Source: Flavobacterium sp. CYK-55 (GTDB lineage Bacteria; Bacteroidota; Bacteroidia; Flavobacteriales; Flavobacteriaceae). From it: 64,000 nucleotides of DNA. Shown in pieces: positions 15,480 to 24,773 of this stretch. The position numbers were made by a program, and so were the translations under genes. The stretch spans positions 62,001 to 126,000 of the forward strand of contig NZ_JAHCDK010000001.1 of NCBI RefSeq assembly GCF_018413465.1, written 5' to 3'. Position 1 is the first letter of the stretch, and each line of letters begins with the position of its first letter. Below the pieces are notes generated by a model. It did not search any database, was not told the DNA's origin, and was given only the letters and a program-made list of their open reading frames with translations.

Positions 15480-18341
15480 TTATTGCTTCACAATTTTGTA
15501 GGTTTTGATTTGGTTTTGGATGTGTATACGCACCAAATAAGTTCCGGTGGCATACGAACTGAAATCTAAACTATGTTCACGGGCTTGTACAAATTCATTC
15601 AAAATGACTTGACCGAGCATATTGTGCACTTCGATTTTATCGATGTTCTGAGTGTATGAAACTTGAAGTTTCTCAACAACCGGATTCGGCCATAGTTGCA
15701 ATGCTTCGGCGTCAAAGGTTTCATTGCCCAAACAATTGCCCAACACTACGCTTACCGGTAGCCTACTTGGGCTTTCACACGATGTAACCGTTTGCGAAGC
15801 GTAATAGGTATTTCCGGATACTAGCGGTGTACTGTTGTTGATGAGATTCCCGCCTGAGGCTGCATCATACCATTGAATGTTTGATCCTGTAACAACAAGC
15901 ATCCCAACCGTTTCACCGGCACAGAAACTCTGCGATGAACTTCCGAGTGGAGCAGCGGTCGGCAAAATAGAAGCTGTGACCGGAGTTCGAGCAGATACGC
16001 AATTTCCGTTATCAGTTTGAACATAATAAATAGTTGTAGTCGAGAGTATTGGGGTTGTAAAACTAGCGCCTGTTCCGAGTAAAGTTCCTCCGGCAGGCAC
16101 GTCAAACCATTGAATAACGCCCGAATCAGTCGTTGCGCCTAAAGTGAGCGAACCTTCGTTGCAACGACTGGCCGGAACAACCGAAGTAATGGTCGGAACC
16201 GGATTGTTCATATACACTACCGCAACTCTTGGCGAAATACAGCCATTGCTGACAGCTTCAACATAAAACGTTTGTGAAGCCCCGCTAACCGGAATGCTGT
16301 TTCCGGAAGCAAAAGCAGTTCCGCCACTGGCAACGCTATACCAATAAATGGTTCCTGCGCTGGCGTTGGCTGATAGGGTTCCGCCTTGATTTCCGCAAGT
16401 AACAGCACCGGTGGTTGAAGTAATGGTCGGAATGGCATTGACCGTAGCCAAAACCGGAACTCTTACCGATGTACATCCGGCATTGACGGCCTCAACATAA
16501 AAAGTAGTATTGGTTGAAATAGACGGCGTGCTAAAACTGTTGCCGGTTCCTAAAACACTTCCGCCGCTGGCTGAATTATACCAATTCAAATTGCCCACAT
16601 TGGCTGTGGCCGATAGGATAACTGTTCCGGATCCGCAAACGCTGGATGGCGTGGTTGAAGTGATACTTGGCGTAGCATTGACCGTTGCCAAAACCGCTAC
16701 TCTAGGCGAAGTACAAGTTCCGTCGGTACTTTCAACATAATAACTCGTTGAATTGCTGATGGATGGCGTAATGAAACTGTTGCCGCTGCCGAGTAAAGTT
16801 CCGCCGGTAGCCGTGCTGTACCAGTTTAAAGTTCCGTTGGAGGCTGATGCTTGAAGCGTCACGCTACCTGCATCGCATCGGCCGGCCGGCGTGGTTGATG
16901 TGATACTCGGCACTGAATTGACCGTAACGGTTACCGCAGTTCTGGCAGAGGTACATCCGTTGTTAGAAGCCTCAACATAATAAGTGGTTGTGCCTGTTAC
17001 ACTCGGACTGAAACTCGCTCCGGTAAACAAGACCGTTCCACCTGTGACGGCTGCATACCAATTCAGCGTTCCAGCGCTGGCGACAGCTTGAATCGTTGCT
17101 GAACCCGCTCCGCAACGCGTGGCCGGTGTGGTTGAAGTGATACTCGGAACGGTATTGATGGTTGCTACCACCGGAATTCTCGTTGAAGTACAGCTTTCGG
17201 CCGAGGTTGTTTCAGCATAATAAGTTGTAGTGCTGCTGATGCTGGGCGTGGTGAATGTGCTTCCGGTGCTGAGCAAGTTTCCGCCCGAGGCAGCATCATA
17301 CCAACGCACGGTTCCTGTGCTTGGATTGGCGCTCAAAGTCAAAGTTCCTGCTCCGCATCGACTGGCCGGTGTTCCGGTAAGCGTTGGAATCGTGTTAATC
17401 GTGGCCAAAACAGCCGTTCTAGACGAAGCAATACAACCGTTAAACGCTTCTGCATAATAAGTGGTGTTGACACTGATGCTTGGCGTGGTAAAAGTGGCTC
17501 CGGTTCCGAGCAGTGTTCCTCCGCTGGCTTGATTGTACCAACGCACAATTCCGCCACTGGTCGCTCCAATAGTTACTGAGCCGGAACCACATCGGGAGCC
17601 CGGTGTTGTGGCCGTAATGGTTGCTGCCGCACCTACTGTGATGTAAGCCGTTTTGGTTTCGGTATCGCTACCATCAAAATTGAGGGCTTTGAGTGTTACG
17701 GCATAAGTTCCGGCTGTGGCATAACGCACGATCGGATTTTGGCTGTTGATTGTTGAAGGTGCTACTACCGTTCCGCCGGTAAAGGTCCATTCCCAAGCAA
17801 CGGCTGCTGTTGACAAATCAGAGAACTGAACATCGGTGTTCACACAAACCGTGGTAGGTGTCGCCGTAAAATCTGCTACTGGCAAAACAATCGCACAATT
17901 TCGGTTTTGATCCATCGCGGATCCGTTGCCTTCGCCTCCAAAATATGCGTAAAATTGGGGTGGAATCGGGCAGGTTTGGTTCATGAGTGTATGAACACTT
18001 TGACCGTCGCCGCTTCCGCCGGTATAGGCAAATGCGCCCGGCGGCAATCCGCAGGATGTATTGCTGATGGTGTGTACTGAAGCTCCGTCGCCCAAGCCGC
18101 CCAAGTAAGCAAAGCCTCCGGGTGGTGTGCTACATGTAGCGTTGACTTTGGTATGCACACTGCTGCCGTCACCACTTCCGCCAAAATAGGCATAAAAATG
18201 GGCCGGATTTGCACAGACAGAACTCGTGAGTTCATTGAGCGAAGTTCCGTTGGCTGATCCGCCGGTATATTGGGCGTAAATCGGAAAATGAGCCAGCAGG
18301 AATACCATCAACACTTGATAAAAGTATTTGGTTGATCTCAT
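15480..18341 (-). CDS. T9SS-secreted modular adhesin with Ig-like repeats
   Basis: A 953-residue secreted protein. After a signal peptide (LMVFLLAHFPIYAQ) come about five 30-residue repeats of the type FAYLGGLGDGASVHT...C..PP (residues 24-150), a PKD domain (VADFTATPTTVCVNTDVQF, about 155-235), and eight Ig-like modules of about 84 residues, each with RCGAGTLTL-, NWY..A.GG- and TTYYVEA-type strands. The last 75 residues (LQLWPNPVVEKLQVSY to TYKIVKQ) are a T9SS type A sorting domain. The protein should be exported through the GldKLMN machine encoded in this window and attached to the surface. Ligand unknown; adhesion or glycan binding is inference. Confidence 0.88.
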   Translation of the reverse strand: MRSTKYFYQVLMVFLLAHFPIYAQYTGGSANGTSLNELTSSVCANPAHFYAYFGGSGDGSSVHTKVNATCSTPPGGFAYLGGLGDGASVHTISNTSCGLPPGAFAYTGGSGDGQSVHTLMNQTCPIPPQFYAYFGGEGNGSAMDQNRNCAIVLPVADFTATPTTVCVNTDVQFSDLSTAAVAWEWTFTGGTVVAPSTINSQNPIVRYATAGTYAVTLKALNFDGSDTETKTAYITVGAAATITATTPGSRCGSGSVTIGATSGGIVRWYNQASGGTLLGTGATFTTPSISVNTTYYAEAFNGCIASSRTAVLATINTIPTLTGTPASRCGAGTLTLSANPSTGTVRWYDAASGGNLLSTGSTFTTPSISSTTTYYAETTSAESCTSTRIPVVATINTVPSITSTTPATRCGAGSATIQAVASAGTLNWYAAVTGGTVLFTGASFSPSVTGTTTYYVEASNNGCTSARTAVTVTVNSVPSITSTTPAGRCDAGSVTLQASASNGTLNWYSTATGGTLLGSGNSFITPSISNSTSYYVESTDGTCTSPRVAVLATVNATPSITSTTPSSVCGSGTVILSATANVGNLNWYNSASGGSVLGTGNSFSTPSISTNTTFYVEAVNAGCTSVRVPVLATVNAIPTITSTTGAVTCGNQGGTLSANASAGTIYWYSVASGGTAFASGNSIPVSGASQTFYVEAVSNGCISPRVAVVYMNNPVPTITSVVPASRCNEGSLTLGATTDSGVIQWFDVPAGGTLLGTGASFTTPILSTTTIYYVQTDNGNCVSARTPVTASILPTAAPLGSSSQSFCAGETVGMLVVTGSNIQWYDAASGGNLINNSTPLVSGNTYYASQTVTSCESPSRLPVSVVLGNCLGNETFDAEALQLWPNPVVEKLQVSYTQNIDKIEVHNMLGQVILNEFVQAREHSLDFSSYATGTYLVRIHIQNQIKTYKIVKQ

Positions 18342-18344
18342 CTG

Positions 18345-18410
18345 ATTAGATTTTAATGAATAATTTTTTGAAAGGCAATTGCACCCTTGAGTACAATTAA
18401 AAAATCTAAT
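18345..18410. other. inverted repeat between the adhesin and FGE-like genes
   Basis: ATTAGATTTT (18345-18354) and AAAATCTAAT (18401-18410) are perfect inverted arms 46 nt apart. Between them AATTGCAC/GTACAATT can form an inner stem. No T-run suits a minus-strand terminator, so its role is unclear; it may be a processing or pausing structure between two co-directional genes. Confidence 0.4.
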
Positions 18411-18416
18411 TAGATG

Positions 18417-19874
18417 TTATCGCACACCTCTACCTCCAAGACCGTACGAACGATTGACACTTGAGTTGATAATGCTATATCTGTCTGAAGTACAGATGTA
18501 TGGAGCAACGTTATAATAAGAGCCACCTCTATAACCTACACCACTTGATGACGAATTAGCTGTTGGCCATGTGGCTTGATTAGCAAAACCTGTTGCGTCT
18601 AATGTTCCATCTCCTAAAGTTCCTGTAAAAGTTGTACCCGATAAATAATAGGTACCAATAACTGTTTCCCAAACATTTCCAGACATATCCATAACCCCAT
18701 AATAACCGGCTCCTGATGACAGTCTGCCCGAAGTTCCTGTGGCCATGGCCCCCACTCTAATAGGTCCGTAAGCTGAACTTGCACTATTTAAACCATAAGC
18801 ACACATACCATTATTAACAGCAATACTTGGCACTTCATTAGATTGAAAAGCATTGTTCAAAGCATTGCTGTACACGGCGGTTACTTGTGTACTCCCCCAT
18901 GCATATTCTCCGGACACCCTCGGCTGTGGACCACGGCATACTTTTTCAAATTCAAGTTCTGTCATCGGACGAAGTGCCGCCCAATCTAAATATGCGGCCA
19001 AGTCAAACCAACCTATCGTATTCATGGCAACATCTTGCCCGTCATTAGGACTGTTTGGAGTTCCCGGAGTAGCATCTGAACCAAAAACAGCCGGAATAGC
19101 GCCATTGCTTCCCGGTGTAACAATAGATAATCCGCAGCGATATTGCAACGAAGCTCCACTATACATAGCATAACTTCCTGCAGGACTAATCGGATCAGTC
19201 ACTACTCTGTTTTTTTGTTGATCAAAAGTCAATGAGTTTAAAAAGTCAGCATATTGTTCTACCGAAACTTCATATTTCATGCAATAAAATGAATTGTAAC
19301 CCATCGGGAAAGTAGCCGGAACAGGATTGGTATATGAAGCGCTTAGTGTTGCTGCGGTTAATCCGGTAGTCTGCGCAGAACTATTGATGGTGACGTTGTT
19401 GTAGGTGTATGAACCCGCACCGTCACCTACCTGAAAATCACCTTGCGGAATATTGACCATCTCAATACCATAAACTTTAAAGTTGTAAGTTCCGGCCGGT
19501 AAATTCATGCTCAAAGTAACTGCTGTTGCTGCAATATTTCCTCCACCAACTGCACTGCGACGAATAAAAACACCTTTGCTATCAGTAACTGTTTCTATTT
19601 GCAACGGAGATCCAGCAGTGTGCCCTGAAGCATTTAAGTTGACATGATTCCACAGTTTGGTGTTGCAATCTTGATATTTGACAAATACCCAAACTGCATC
19701 CCAATTGGCAGGAGCCGCACTGGCATACCAACTGTTTTCCCAGCTGATGTTAAAGGTAATGTTTGAACCCGAAACCGAAGTGCCGGCAATCTGAACATTG
19801 TTGGCCTTTGCAGCGGTTCCGATTAAAACGGTCAAGCCCAAAATCCATTGAAAGAATAATTTTTTAGTTTTCAT
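18417..19874 (-). CDS. secreted FGE-sulfatase/SUMF-fold protein
   Basis: A 485-residue exported protein with a signal peptide (FQWILGLTVLIGTAAKA). Residues about 25-175 form a beta-rich N-terminal domain; from about 190 the formylglycine-generating-enzyme fold is visible: YCMKYEVSVEQYADFLNSL, RPMTELEFEKVCRG, GVMDMSGNVWETV and GYRGGSYYNVAPYICTSDRY. True FGE needs two active-site cysteines near the C-terminus; only one is seen in that segment, so it is more likely a binding or structural protein, as are GldJ and GldK of the same fold. It lies 75 nt upstream of the adhesin and may act with it on the surface. No sorting domain is seen. Confidence 0.75.
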   Translation of the reverse strand: MKTKKLFFQWILGLTVLIGTAAKANNVQIAGTSVSGSNITFNISWENSWYASAAPANWDAVWVFVKYQDCNTKLWNHVNLNASGHTAGSPLQIETVTDSKGVFIRRSAVGGGNIAATAVTLSMNLPAGTYNFKVYGIEMVNIPQGDFQVGDGAGSYTYNNVTINSSAQTTGLTAATLSASYTNPVPATFPMGYNSFYCMKYEVSVEQYADFLNSLTFDQQKNRVVTDPISPAGSYAMYSGASLQYRCGLSIVTPGSNGAIPAVFGSDATPGTPNSPNDGQDVAMNTIGWFDLAAYLDWAALRPMTELEFEKVCRGPQPRVSGEYAWGSTQVTAVYSNALNNAFQSNEVPSIAVNNGMCAYGLNSASSAYGPIRVGAMATGTSGRLSSGAGYYGVMDMSGNVWETVIGTYYLSGTTFTGTLGDGTLDATGFANQATWPTANSSSSGVGYRGGSYYNVAPYICTSDRYSIINSSVNRSYGLGGRGVR

Positions 19875-19900
19875 ACGTTTTGTTTTTTAATGTTATCAAA

Positions 19901-19908
19901 CAAAAGTA
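19901..19908 (-). promoter_or_regulatory. -7 box of the FGE-like gene
   Basis: TACTTTTG on the minus strand matches TAnnTTTG, 26 nt before the start codon. No TTG is seen at the expected -33 distance. The same 8-mer lies before gldK and topA. Confidence 0.45.
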
Positions 19909-19980
19909 GAAGGGCTATTTTTCGTAGAAAATACGTTAATCTTCGTATTTTGAGTTGAAAGGTAGAACTATTTTACGAGC

Positions 19981-20024
19981 GTAACTTTTGTTACAAAGAA
20001 TTTGAATACTCACTAGTATTTTTG
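19981..20024 (+). promoter_or_regulatory. rhodanese upstream region: inverted repeat and -7 box
   Basis: GTAACTTTTGTTAC (19981-19994) has perfect 5-bp arms and could bind a dimeric regulator. TATTTTTG (20017-20024) matches TAnnTTTG 17 nt before the rhodanese start. A TTG inside the palindrome is 26 nt from the -7 box, longer than usual, so the promoter call is tentative. Confidence 0.35.
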
Positions 20025-20041
20025 GCAAAAAATTAATCATT

Positions 20042-20350
20042 ATGGGCTTATTAAACCTGCTCGGATTTGGAGCTAAATCAGACAATTTAAAAGATTTTAT
20101 GGCACGTGGAGCCGTAATTATAGATGTAAGAACGCATGAGGAATTCGCATCTGGACACATCAAAGGCGCTAAAAATATTCCGCTACAAGTGATTTCAGGA
20201 AAAGTAAACGAAATCATCAAACTCAACAAACCGGTGGTGGTTTGCTGCAGAAGTGGCATGCGCAGCGGCCAAGCAGAATCAATTTTGAGAGCGCAAGGCG
20301 TTGAAGTAATTAATGGTGGCGGTTGGGAAAGTTTGAATCAAAAATTGTAG
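20042..20350 (+). CDS. single-domain rhodanese-like protein
   Basis: A 102-residue rhodanese domain with VIIDVRTHEEFASGHIKGA and the active-site loop VCCRSGMRSGQAE, where the second cysteine of the CC pair is the sulfur carrier. No signal peptide; probably cytoplasmic. Such proteins shuttle persulfide sulfur or help detoxify cyanide or sulfide; the partner is not evident here. Its stop codon abuts the stop of the convergent response regulator without any spacer, leaving no room for a separate terminator. Confidence 0.9.
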   Translation: MGLLNLLGFGAKSDNLKDFMARGAVIIDVRTHEEFASGHIKGAKNIPLQVISGKVNEIIKLNKPVVVCCRSGMRSGQAESILRAQGVEVINGGGWESLNQKL

Positions 20351-20998
20351 CTAAATTAGTTTATTGTTGCGGGCTTTTTGAATTGCTTCGAGTTTGTTGT
20401 GCACCTGTAATTTGGCATAAATATTCTCAACATGCTTGCGGATGGTTCCTGCAGACAAAAACAAATTCTCGGCAATGGCATTGTACTTTAGTCCTTTGCT
20501 GAGTTGTTCGAGCACTTCAATTTCGCGGGTAGTCAGGGTAACTTCCTCTGTGGCTTGCACATCGTCAAACGAAACCGGTTCACGCAAAAGCTTGAGTGTT
20601 TTTAAAGCGATTGATGGCGTCATGGCTGCGCCTCCGTTGAGCGTTTCATGTATGCCGTTAAAGAGCTCATGCGGATTGACTTCTTTGAGAAAATATCCAT
20701 CGGCGCCGGCTTTGATGGATTTAAAAATATTTTCATCGTTGTCAAAAACTGTGAGCATGATGATTTTGATTTGCGGATATTTTTGCTTGATCTGATAGGT
20801 AGCGTCAATGCCATTCATCTGCGGCATTTCAATATCCATCAGAATCAAATCAACGGCGTGGCTTTTGTCTAATTTATCAAGTAGTTCTTGCCCATTGACC
20901 GCTGTAAATTTGATGGTGAAATCGTCAAAAAAAGATAGTTTTTCTTGAATGGTTTTGATTAAAAATGAGTTGTCGTCAACAATGGCGATTCTGATCAT
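20351..20998 (-). CDS. NarL/LuxR-type response regulator
   Basis: A 215-residue two-component regulator: receiver domain 1-120 with phosphoacceptor D55 (LILMDIEMP), acidic pocket IVDDN and the KEVNP lysine; C-terminal LuxR-type helix-turn-helix about 150-212 (TLTTREIEVLEQLSKGLKYN, FLSAGTIRKHVENIYAKLQV). Phosphorylation should enable DNA binding. It follows the two TPR histidine kinases by 10 nt and is the obvious partner of one or both. Targets are unknown. Confidence 0.93.
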   Translation of the reverse strand: MIRIAIVDDNSFLIKTIQEKLSFFDDFTIKFTAVNGQELLDKLDKSHAVDLILMDIEMPQMNGIDATYQIKQKYPQIKIIMLTVFDNDENIFKSIKAGADGYFLKEVNPHELFNGIHETLNGGAAMTPSIALKTLKLLREPVSFDDVQATEEVTLTTREIEVLEQLSKGLKYNAIAENLFLSAGTIRKHVENIYAKLQVHNKLEAIQKARNNKLI

Positions 20999-21008
20999 AA
21001 TAAATAAA

Positions 21009-22778
21009 TTAGCATTGAACTATAAACGAAATTTCGGTTCCGCTGCCGGGTTTTGAAGTTAAATTAAATATTCCGCCTATACGCTCAATGCGTTTTTGCA
21101 TATTGTGCAGCCCATTGCCTTTGAGCACAGTTTGAAGGTCAAAACCTTGGCCATTATCTTGAATATTCATCTCAAATCCAGATGTCGTTTTTTTGATTTC
21201 AATTCGAATCAGATTTGCTTGGGCGTATTTGAGTGCATTGTTGACCGCTTCTTGCATGGTTCTGTATACATTCATTCCAAGTACAGAACTCAAAACCATT
21301 GCTTCGAGTTGCGGATCAATTTCAAAAATAATTTGGGTTTGCTCTTGAGCAGATTGTGCTTTTTCAATGAAGTTCATCATCCGCGATCGCAAATCTTCAA
21401 AAGACAAATCGTTGGCATTCATTGCCCAAATGGTATCACGTAATTCTACAATAGTTGATTTTGTAAACGCGCTGATGTTGTCAAGCTTAACATTGAGTTT
21501 TGGGTTTTGAATATCAAAAGCATATTTGAGATTATCAACCGATGAAATAATAAAAGTGAGTTGCGCGCCGATATTATCATGCAAATCACGCGATATATCT
21601 AATCGTTGTTCTTGCAATTGGTTTTGGGTTTCAATACGGGCAATGGCTGTTTTAAGTTCAAATTCTTGATGTTGCTGACTTATTTTGAGCTTTTGCTGAC
21701 GATATAACAAATAACCCAACAACGAAACAAACAAAGCCACCAATCCTATTCCGCCCATTTGGTAGCGCGCATTTTTGACTTCGATGTTTTTTTCGAGTAG
21801 CTCATTTTTGTTTTGGGCGATTTCTTTTTCTTTCTCGTTGGTCTGGAACCGAATTTCTAATTCAGCTATTTTGTTGTTGGTTTGGGTATTGATCAAACTG
21901 TCTTTAAATTGACTGTAAGCCTTGAAATGCCGGAGTGCTTGCTTGTTATCACCAAGCATTTCATAACTCTCTGAAAGTGCTCTGTGGCTTTTTTGTACAA
22001 AATCAACATAACCTTGCTGTTTGGCTTGTGCCAGTGCCTTTTCAAACCAAAGAATTGCGCTTTTTGGATGGTTTTGCATCAAATAAAAATCGCCAAAACA
22101 CGAATAACTTTCCATGATTCCGGCTCGGTCACCTCGGCGCATTCTGATATCAAGTGCGCGCTCAAATAATGGTTTGGCTTGTAAAAACTCAGCCCGAAGC
22201 AAATGAACACCCGCTATGTTGTTTAAACTATAAGGCAACCCAACACTATCATTAATAGATTCTTTGAGCAGCAATCCTTTTTGGTAAAAATACAATGCCG
22301 AATCAAGCGATTGTTGCATTTCTTTGAGTACGCCATAATTGTTGTAAATACTCAACAGTGGTTGGGTGAATTTTCCTTGCTCGGCAATGCGCTTGGCTTT
22401 TTGCATATAATAAAGTGCAGCTTTTAAATCACGCCTTTTCATTCGATAACCAAGTTCGCCATAAGCCAAAGCGAGTTTTTCTTTTTTATTCAGTCTCTCA
22501 AACAAGGCGATGGCTTTGAGTGAATATTGCAATTCTGCAGCATATTTGCCTTGGGTGTAATAAATCAGACTCAAATGGCTGTAACTCTCTGCCTCACCCA
22601 GCACATAGCCCAATTGACGAGCAGCATGAGCGTTTTCAATAAATTCTTGGTCTAGTAATGCCGCTTTTGCCACTATTTGCTCATAAGGCATATGATTGAG
22701 TGCATCAATAGCTTTTTGGCTCGGCAATTTGGGTTGAACCGAAAACAATAATAAAATAAAAAGCCAAGATATATTCAT
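21009..22778 (-). CDS. TPR-containing sensor histidine kinase (HisKA_3 type)
   Basis: A 589-residue sensor. A short signal or anchor is followed by TPR repeats (about 40-300; for example ALYFYQKGLLLKESINDS, SAILWFEKALAQAKQQG), a membrane helix (GGIGLVALFVSLLGYLLY, about 340), a coiled coil and the kinase core. The phosphoacceptor histidine is in RLDISRDLHDNIGAQLTF; ATPase boxes are MQEAVNNALKYAQ, DNGQGFD and GNGLHNMQKRI. The TPR part faces the periplasm by prediction. It starts 2 nt after the stop of a longer paralogue and 10 nt before the regulator. Confidence 0.9.
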   Translation of the reverse strand: MNISWLFILLLFSVQPKLPSQKAIDALNHMPYEQIVAKAALLDQEFIENAHAARQLGYVLGEAESYSHLSLIYYTQGKYAAELQYSLKAIALFERLNKKEKLALAYGELGYRMKRRDLKAALYYMQKAKRIAEQGKFTQPLLSIYNNYGVLKEMQQSLDSALYFYQKGLLLKESINDSVGLPYSLNNIAGVHLLRAEFLQAKPLFERALDIRMRRGDRAGIMESYSCFGDFYLMQNHPKSAILWFEKALAQAKQQGYVDFVQKSHRALSESYEMLGDNKQALRHFKAYSQFKDSLINTQTNNKIAELEIRFQTNEKEKEIAQNKNELLEKNIEVKNARYQMGGIGLVALFVSLLGYLLYRQQKLKISQQHQEFELKTAIARIETQNQLQEQRLDISRDLHDNIGAQLTFIISSVDNLKYAFDIQNPKLNVKLDNISAFTKSTIVELRDTIWAMNANDLSFEDLRSRMMNFIEKAQSAQEQTQIIFEIDPQLEAMVLSSVLGMNVYRTMQEAVNNALKYAQANLIRIEIKKTTSGFEMNIQDNGQGFDLQTVLKGNGLHNMQKRIERIGGIFNLTSKPGSGTEISFIVQC

Positions 22779-22780
22779 CT

Positions 22781-24718
22781 TTAAACCAACTGATTTTTGT
22801 TGAGTAATATTTTGATTCGAGTGCCTTGATTTGGTTGTGATTCTATTGAGAAAACTCCGTTTATGTTCTCAATTCGCTTTTGCATATTTAAAAGACCGTT
22901 GCCTTTTTCGATGGTTTTTGGGTCAAAACCGATTCCGTTGTCAGCAATCACAATTTGAATTTCATCTTGGCTCAAAGAAGTAATTTGTATGTTTACTTGC
23001 GATGCTCGCGCATACTTTATGGCATTGTGAATAGCTTCCTGAATTGTTCGATAACAATTTACGCCTACCAATGAACTCAGTTTTAATTGTTTGATGGTTG
23101 GTTCTACCTCAAACAAAAAATCAATATAATCGTGGGTGTTTTTGCCTTTTTCGATAAAATTCAATGCACGCGATTCAAGCTCTTCAATAGAAATTTCATG
23201 GTAATTCATCGCCCAAATAGTATCGCGCAATTCGCTAATGGTTTCACGTGTGAAATTACCAATCGATGTGAGCTTTTCGTCGAGTTTCGGATTTTGAATA
23301 TCAAAAGCATATCTGAGATTTTCAACCGATGAAATGATAAAGGTCAACTGCGAACCAATGTTGTCATGCAAATCGCGCGATATGGCCAGACGTTGTTCGT
23401 GCAATTGGTTTTGCGCTTCAATCTGTGCAATAGCCGATTTGAGTTTAAACTCTTGTTCTTGTTGTCGGTTCTTGATTTTTTCTTGACGATAAATCAATCC
23501 GCCAATAAGCGCTATAAAGAAAGCCAAACCTACCGAGGCTGCTATCCAATAGTTTTTTTGACGAGCTTCATCTTCTTTTTGTAATAGCTTTAATCTATTT
23601 TGAGCTAGTGCTTTTTCTTTTTTCTCGGTTTCATAAGCCACTTTAAATTCGGCTAAAGCAGCTTCTTTCTTCTCAGAAATCATTTGTTCAACCACCGCTT
23701 CTTTTTTGTCTTTGAGCTCTAGCGCTTTGACATAGTTTCCTTTGGCTTTATATATATCTGCCATTACATCATAAGCGCGAATCATGTTGGGTAAGTTGTG
23801 AATTTCTTCAAGCAAAGCAAAACTCTTGTTCATGTAATCAAGCGCTTTGGAATAGTCTTTTGAATAAAAAAACAAAGCGCCAAGATTGCTATAGGTGTCT
23901 GCAATTTGCTTTTTTTCGCCTACCTCAGTGTCAATTTTCAAGCATTGATTAAAGTAATAAGCAGCACTATCCAACTGATTTGAATACATATAACAATTGG
24001 CTTTGTTATCATAAAAAGTTGAAGTGTTTCGTGGCATTTTGAGTTTTTTTGAAATCCGAATGCCTTCTTGATCAAGCGTCAAAGCTGCCTGATAATTACC
24101 TTGCATACCATAAACATTGGCCAGCGTATGAATAAAAATCAGATAAAAGTGATTGTCTTTATCAGTGCCCATAATACTGATGGCTTTTTTGAGATTTTCT
24201 TCGGCAGATGAGATGTCATTCTTCTGCAAATAAATCTGCGCCATACAACCATAAGCACTTGAAGTTCCGTATTTGTTGTGGTGTTTTTCGTAGGTTTTGA
24301 GTGTTTTATACAAGTAATTCATAGCTTTTGGATAATCGCCTGTATTCTTGTAATTGTTTCCTAACGCTAAATAGGCTCGCCCGCAAATTGTGTCGTATTT
24401 TGTATCGTGAACTGTTTGAATAATATACTCAAACTCTTTTTTAGACAACTCGTAATTTGATTTGCTCTGATGATAAATTCCCTTTGCAAAATGAGCCATG
24501 GCTTTATACAATACAGATTCGTTGCGTGTTTTTCGCTCGAGCCAATCGGCATAGTAAGCCATCGAATCTGGATAGGTATTAACGATATAACTGATTTTTT
24601 TATATCGTTTAATAATTTCTGTTTGGTTGGGTGTGAGTTCATGATTTTTAACTATAGGCTTCTTCTGGCAAGATGCCAAAGCCAAAATCATCCACAATAA
24701 TAGCAAACGCAATTTCAT
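22781..24718 (-). CDS. TPR-containing sensor histidine kinase, lipoprotein-like N-terminus
   Basis: A 645-residue paralogue of the next kinase. The N-terminus (LLLLWMILALASCQKK) looks like a lipoprotein signal. TPR units occupy about 60-340, a membrane helix lies near 395 (AASVGLAFFIALIGGLIY), and the kinase core has RLAISRDLHDNIGSQLTF, IQEAIHNAIKYARASQ, DNGIGFD and GNGLLNMQKRIENI. The kinase halves of the two proteins are almost parallel while the TPR sensors differ, which suggests duplication and divergence of input. If both a lipid anchor and a membrane helix are used, the sensor would span the periplasmic face. Confidence 0.88.
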   Translation of the reverse strand: MKLRLLLLWMILALASCQKKPIVKNHELTPNQTEIIKRYKKISYIVNTYPDSMAYYADWLERKTRNESVLYKAMAHFAKGIYHQSKSNYELSKKEFEYIIQTVHDTKYDTICGRAYLALGNNYKNTGDYPKAMNYLYKTLKTYEKHHNKYGTSSAYGCMAQIYLQKNDISSAEENLKKAISIMGTDKDNHFYLIFIHTLANVYGMQGNYQAALTLDQEGIRISKKLKMPRNTSTFYDNKANCYMYSNQLDSAAYYFNQCLKIDTEVGEKKQIADTYSNLGALFFYSKDYSKALDYMNKSFALLEEIHNLPNMIRAYDVMADIYKAKGNYVKALELKDKKEAVVEQMISEKKEAALAEFKVAYETEKKEKALAQNRLKLLQKEDEARQKNYWIAASVGLAFFIALIGGLIYRQEKIKNRQQEQEFKLKSAIAQIEAQNQLHEQRLAISRDLHDNIGSQLTFIISSVENLRYAFDIQNPKLDEKLTSIGNFTRETISELRDTIWAMNYHEISIEELESRALNFIEKGKNTHDYIDFLFEVEPTIKQLKLSSLVGVNCYRTIQEAIHNAIKYARASQVNIQITSLSQDEIQIVIADNGIGFDPKTIEKGNGLLNMQKRIENINGVFSIESQPNQGTRIKILLNKNQLV

Positions 24719-24773
24719 ACTACTGATTTACTCACTAAAATAGTAAAATCAAGTCAAAGAAAATGACCCAATT

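Noticed and set aside
16000..17700. Short reading frames inside the adhesin in other frames
   Set aside because: They arise from the repeated Ig-like modules and show no start signals or families.
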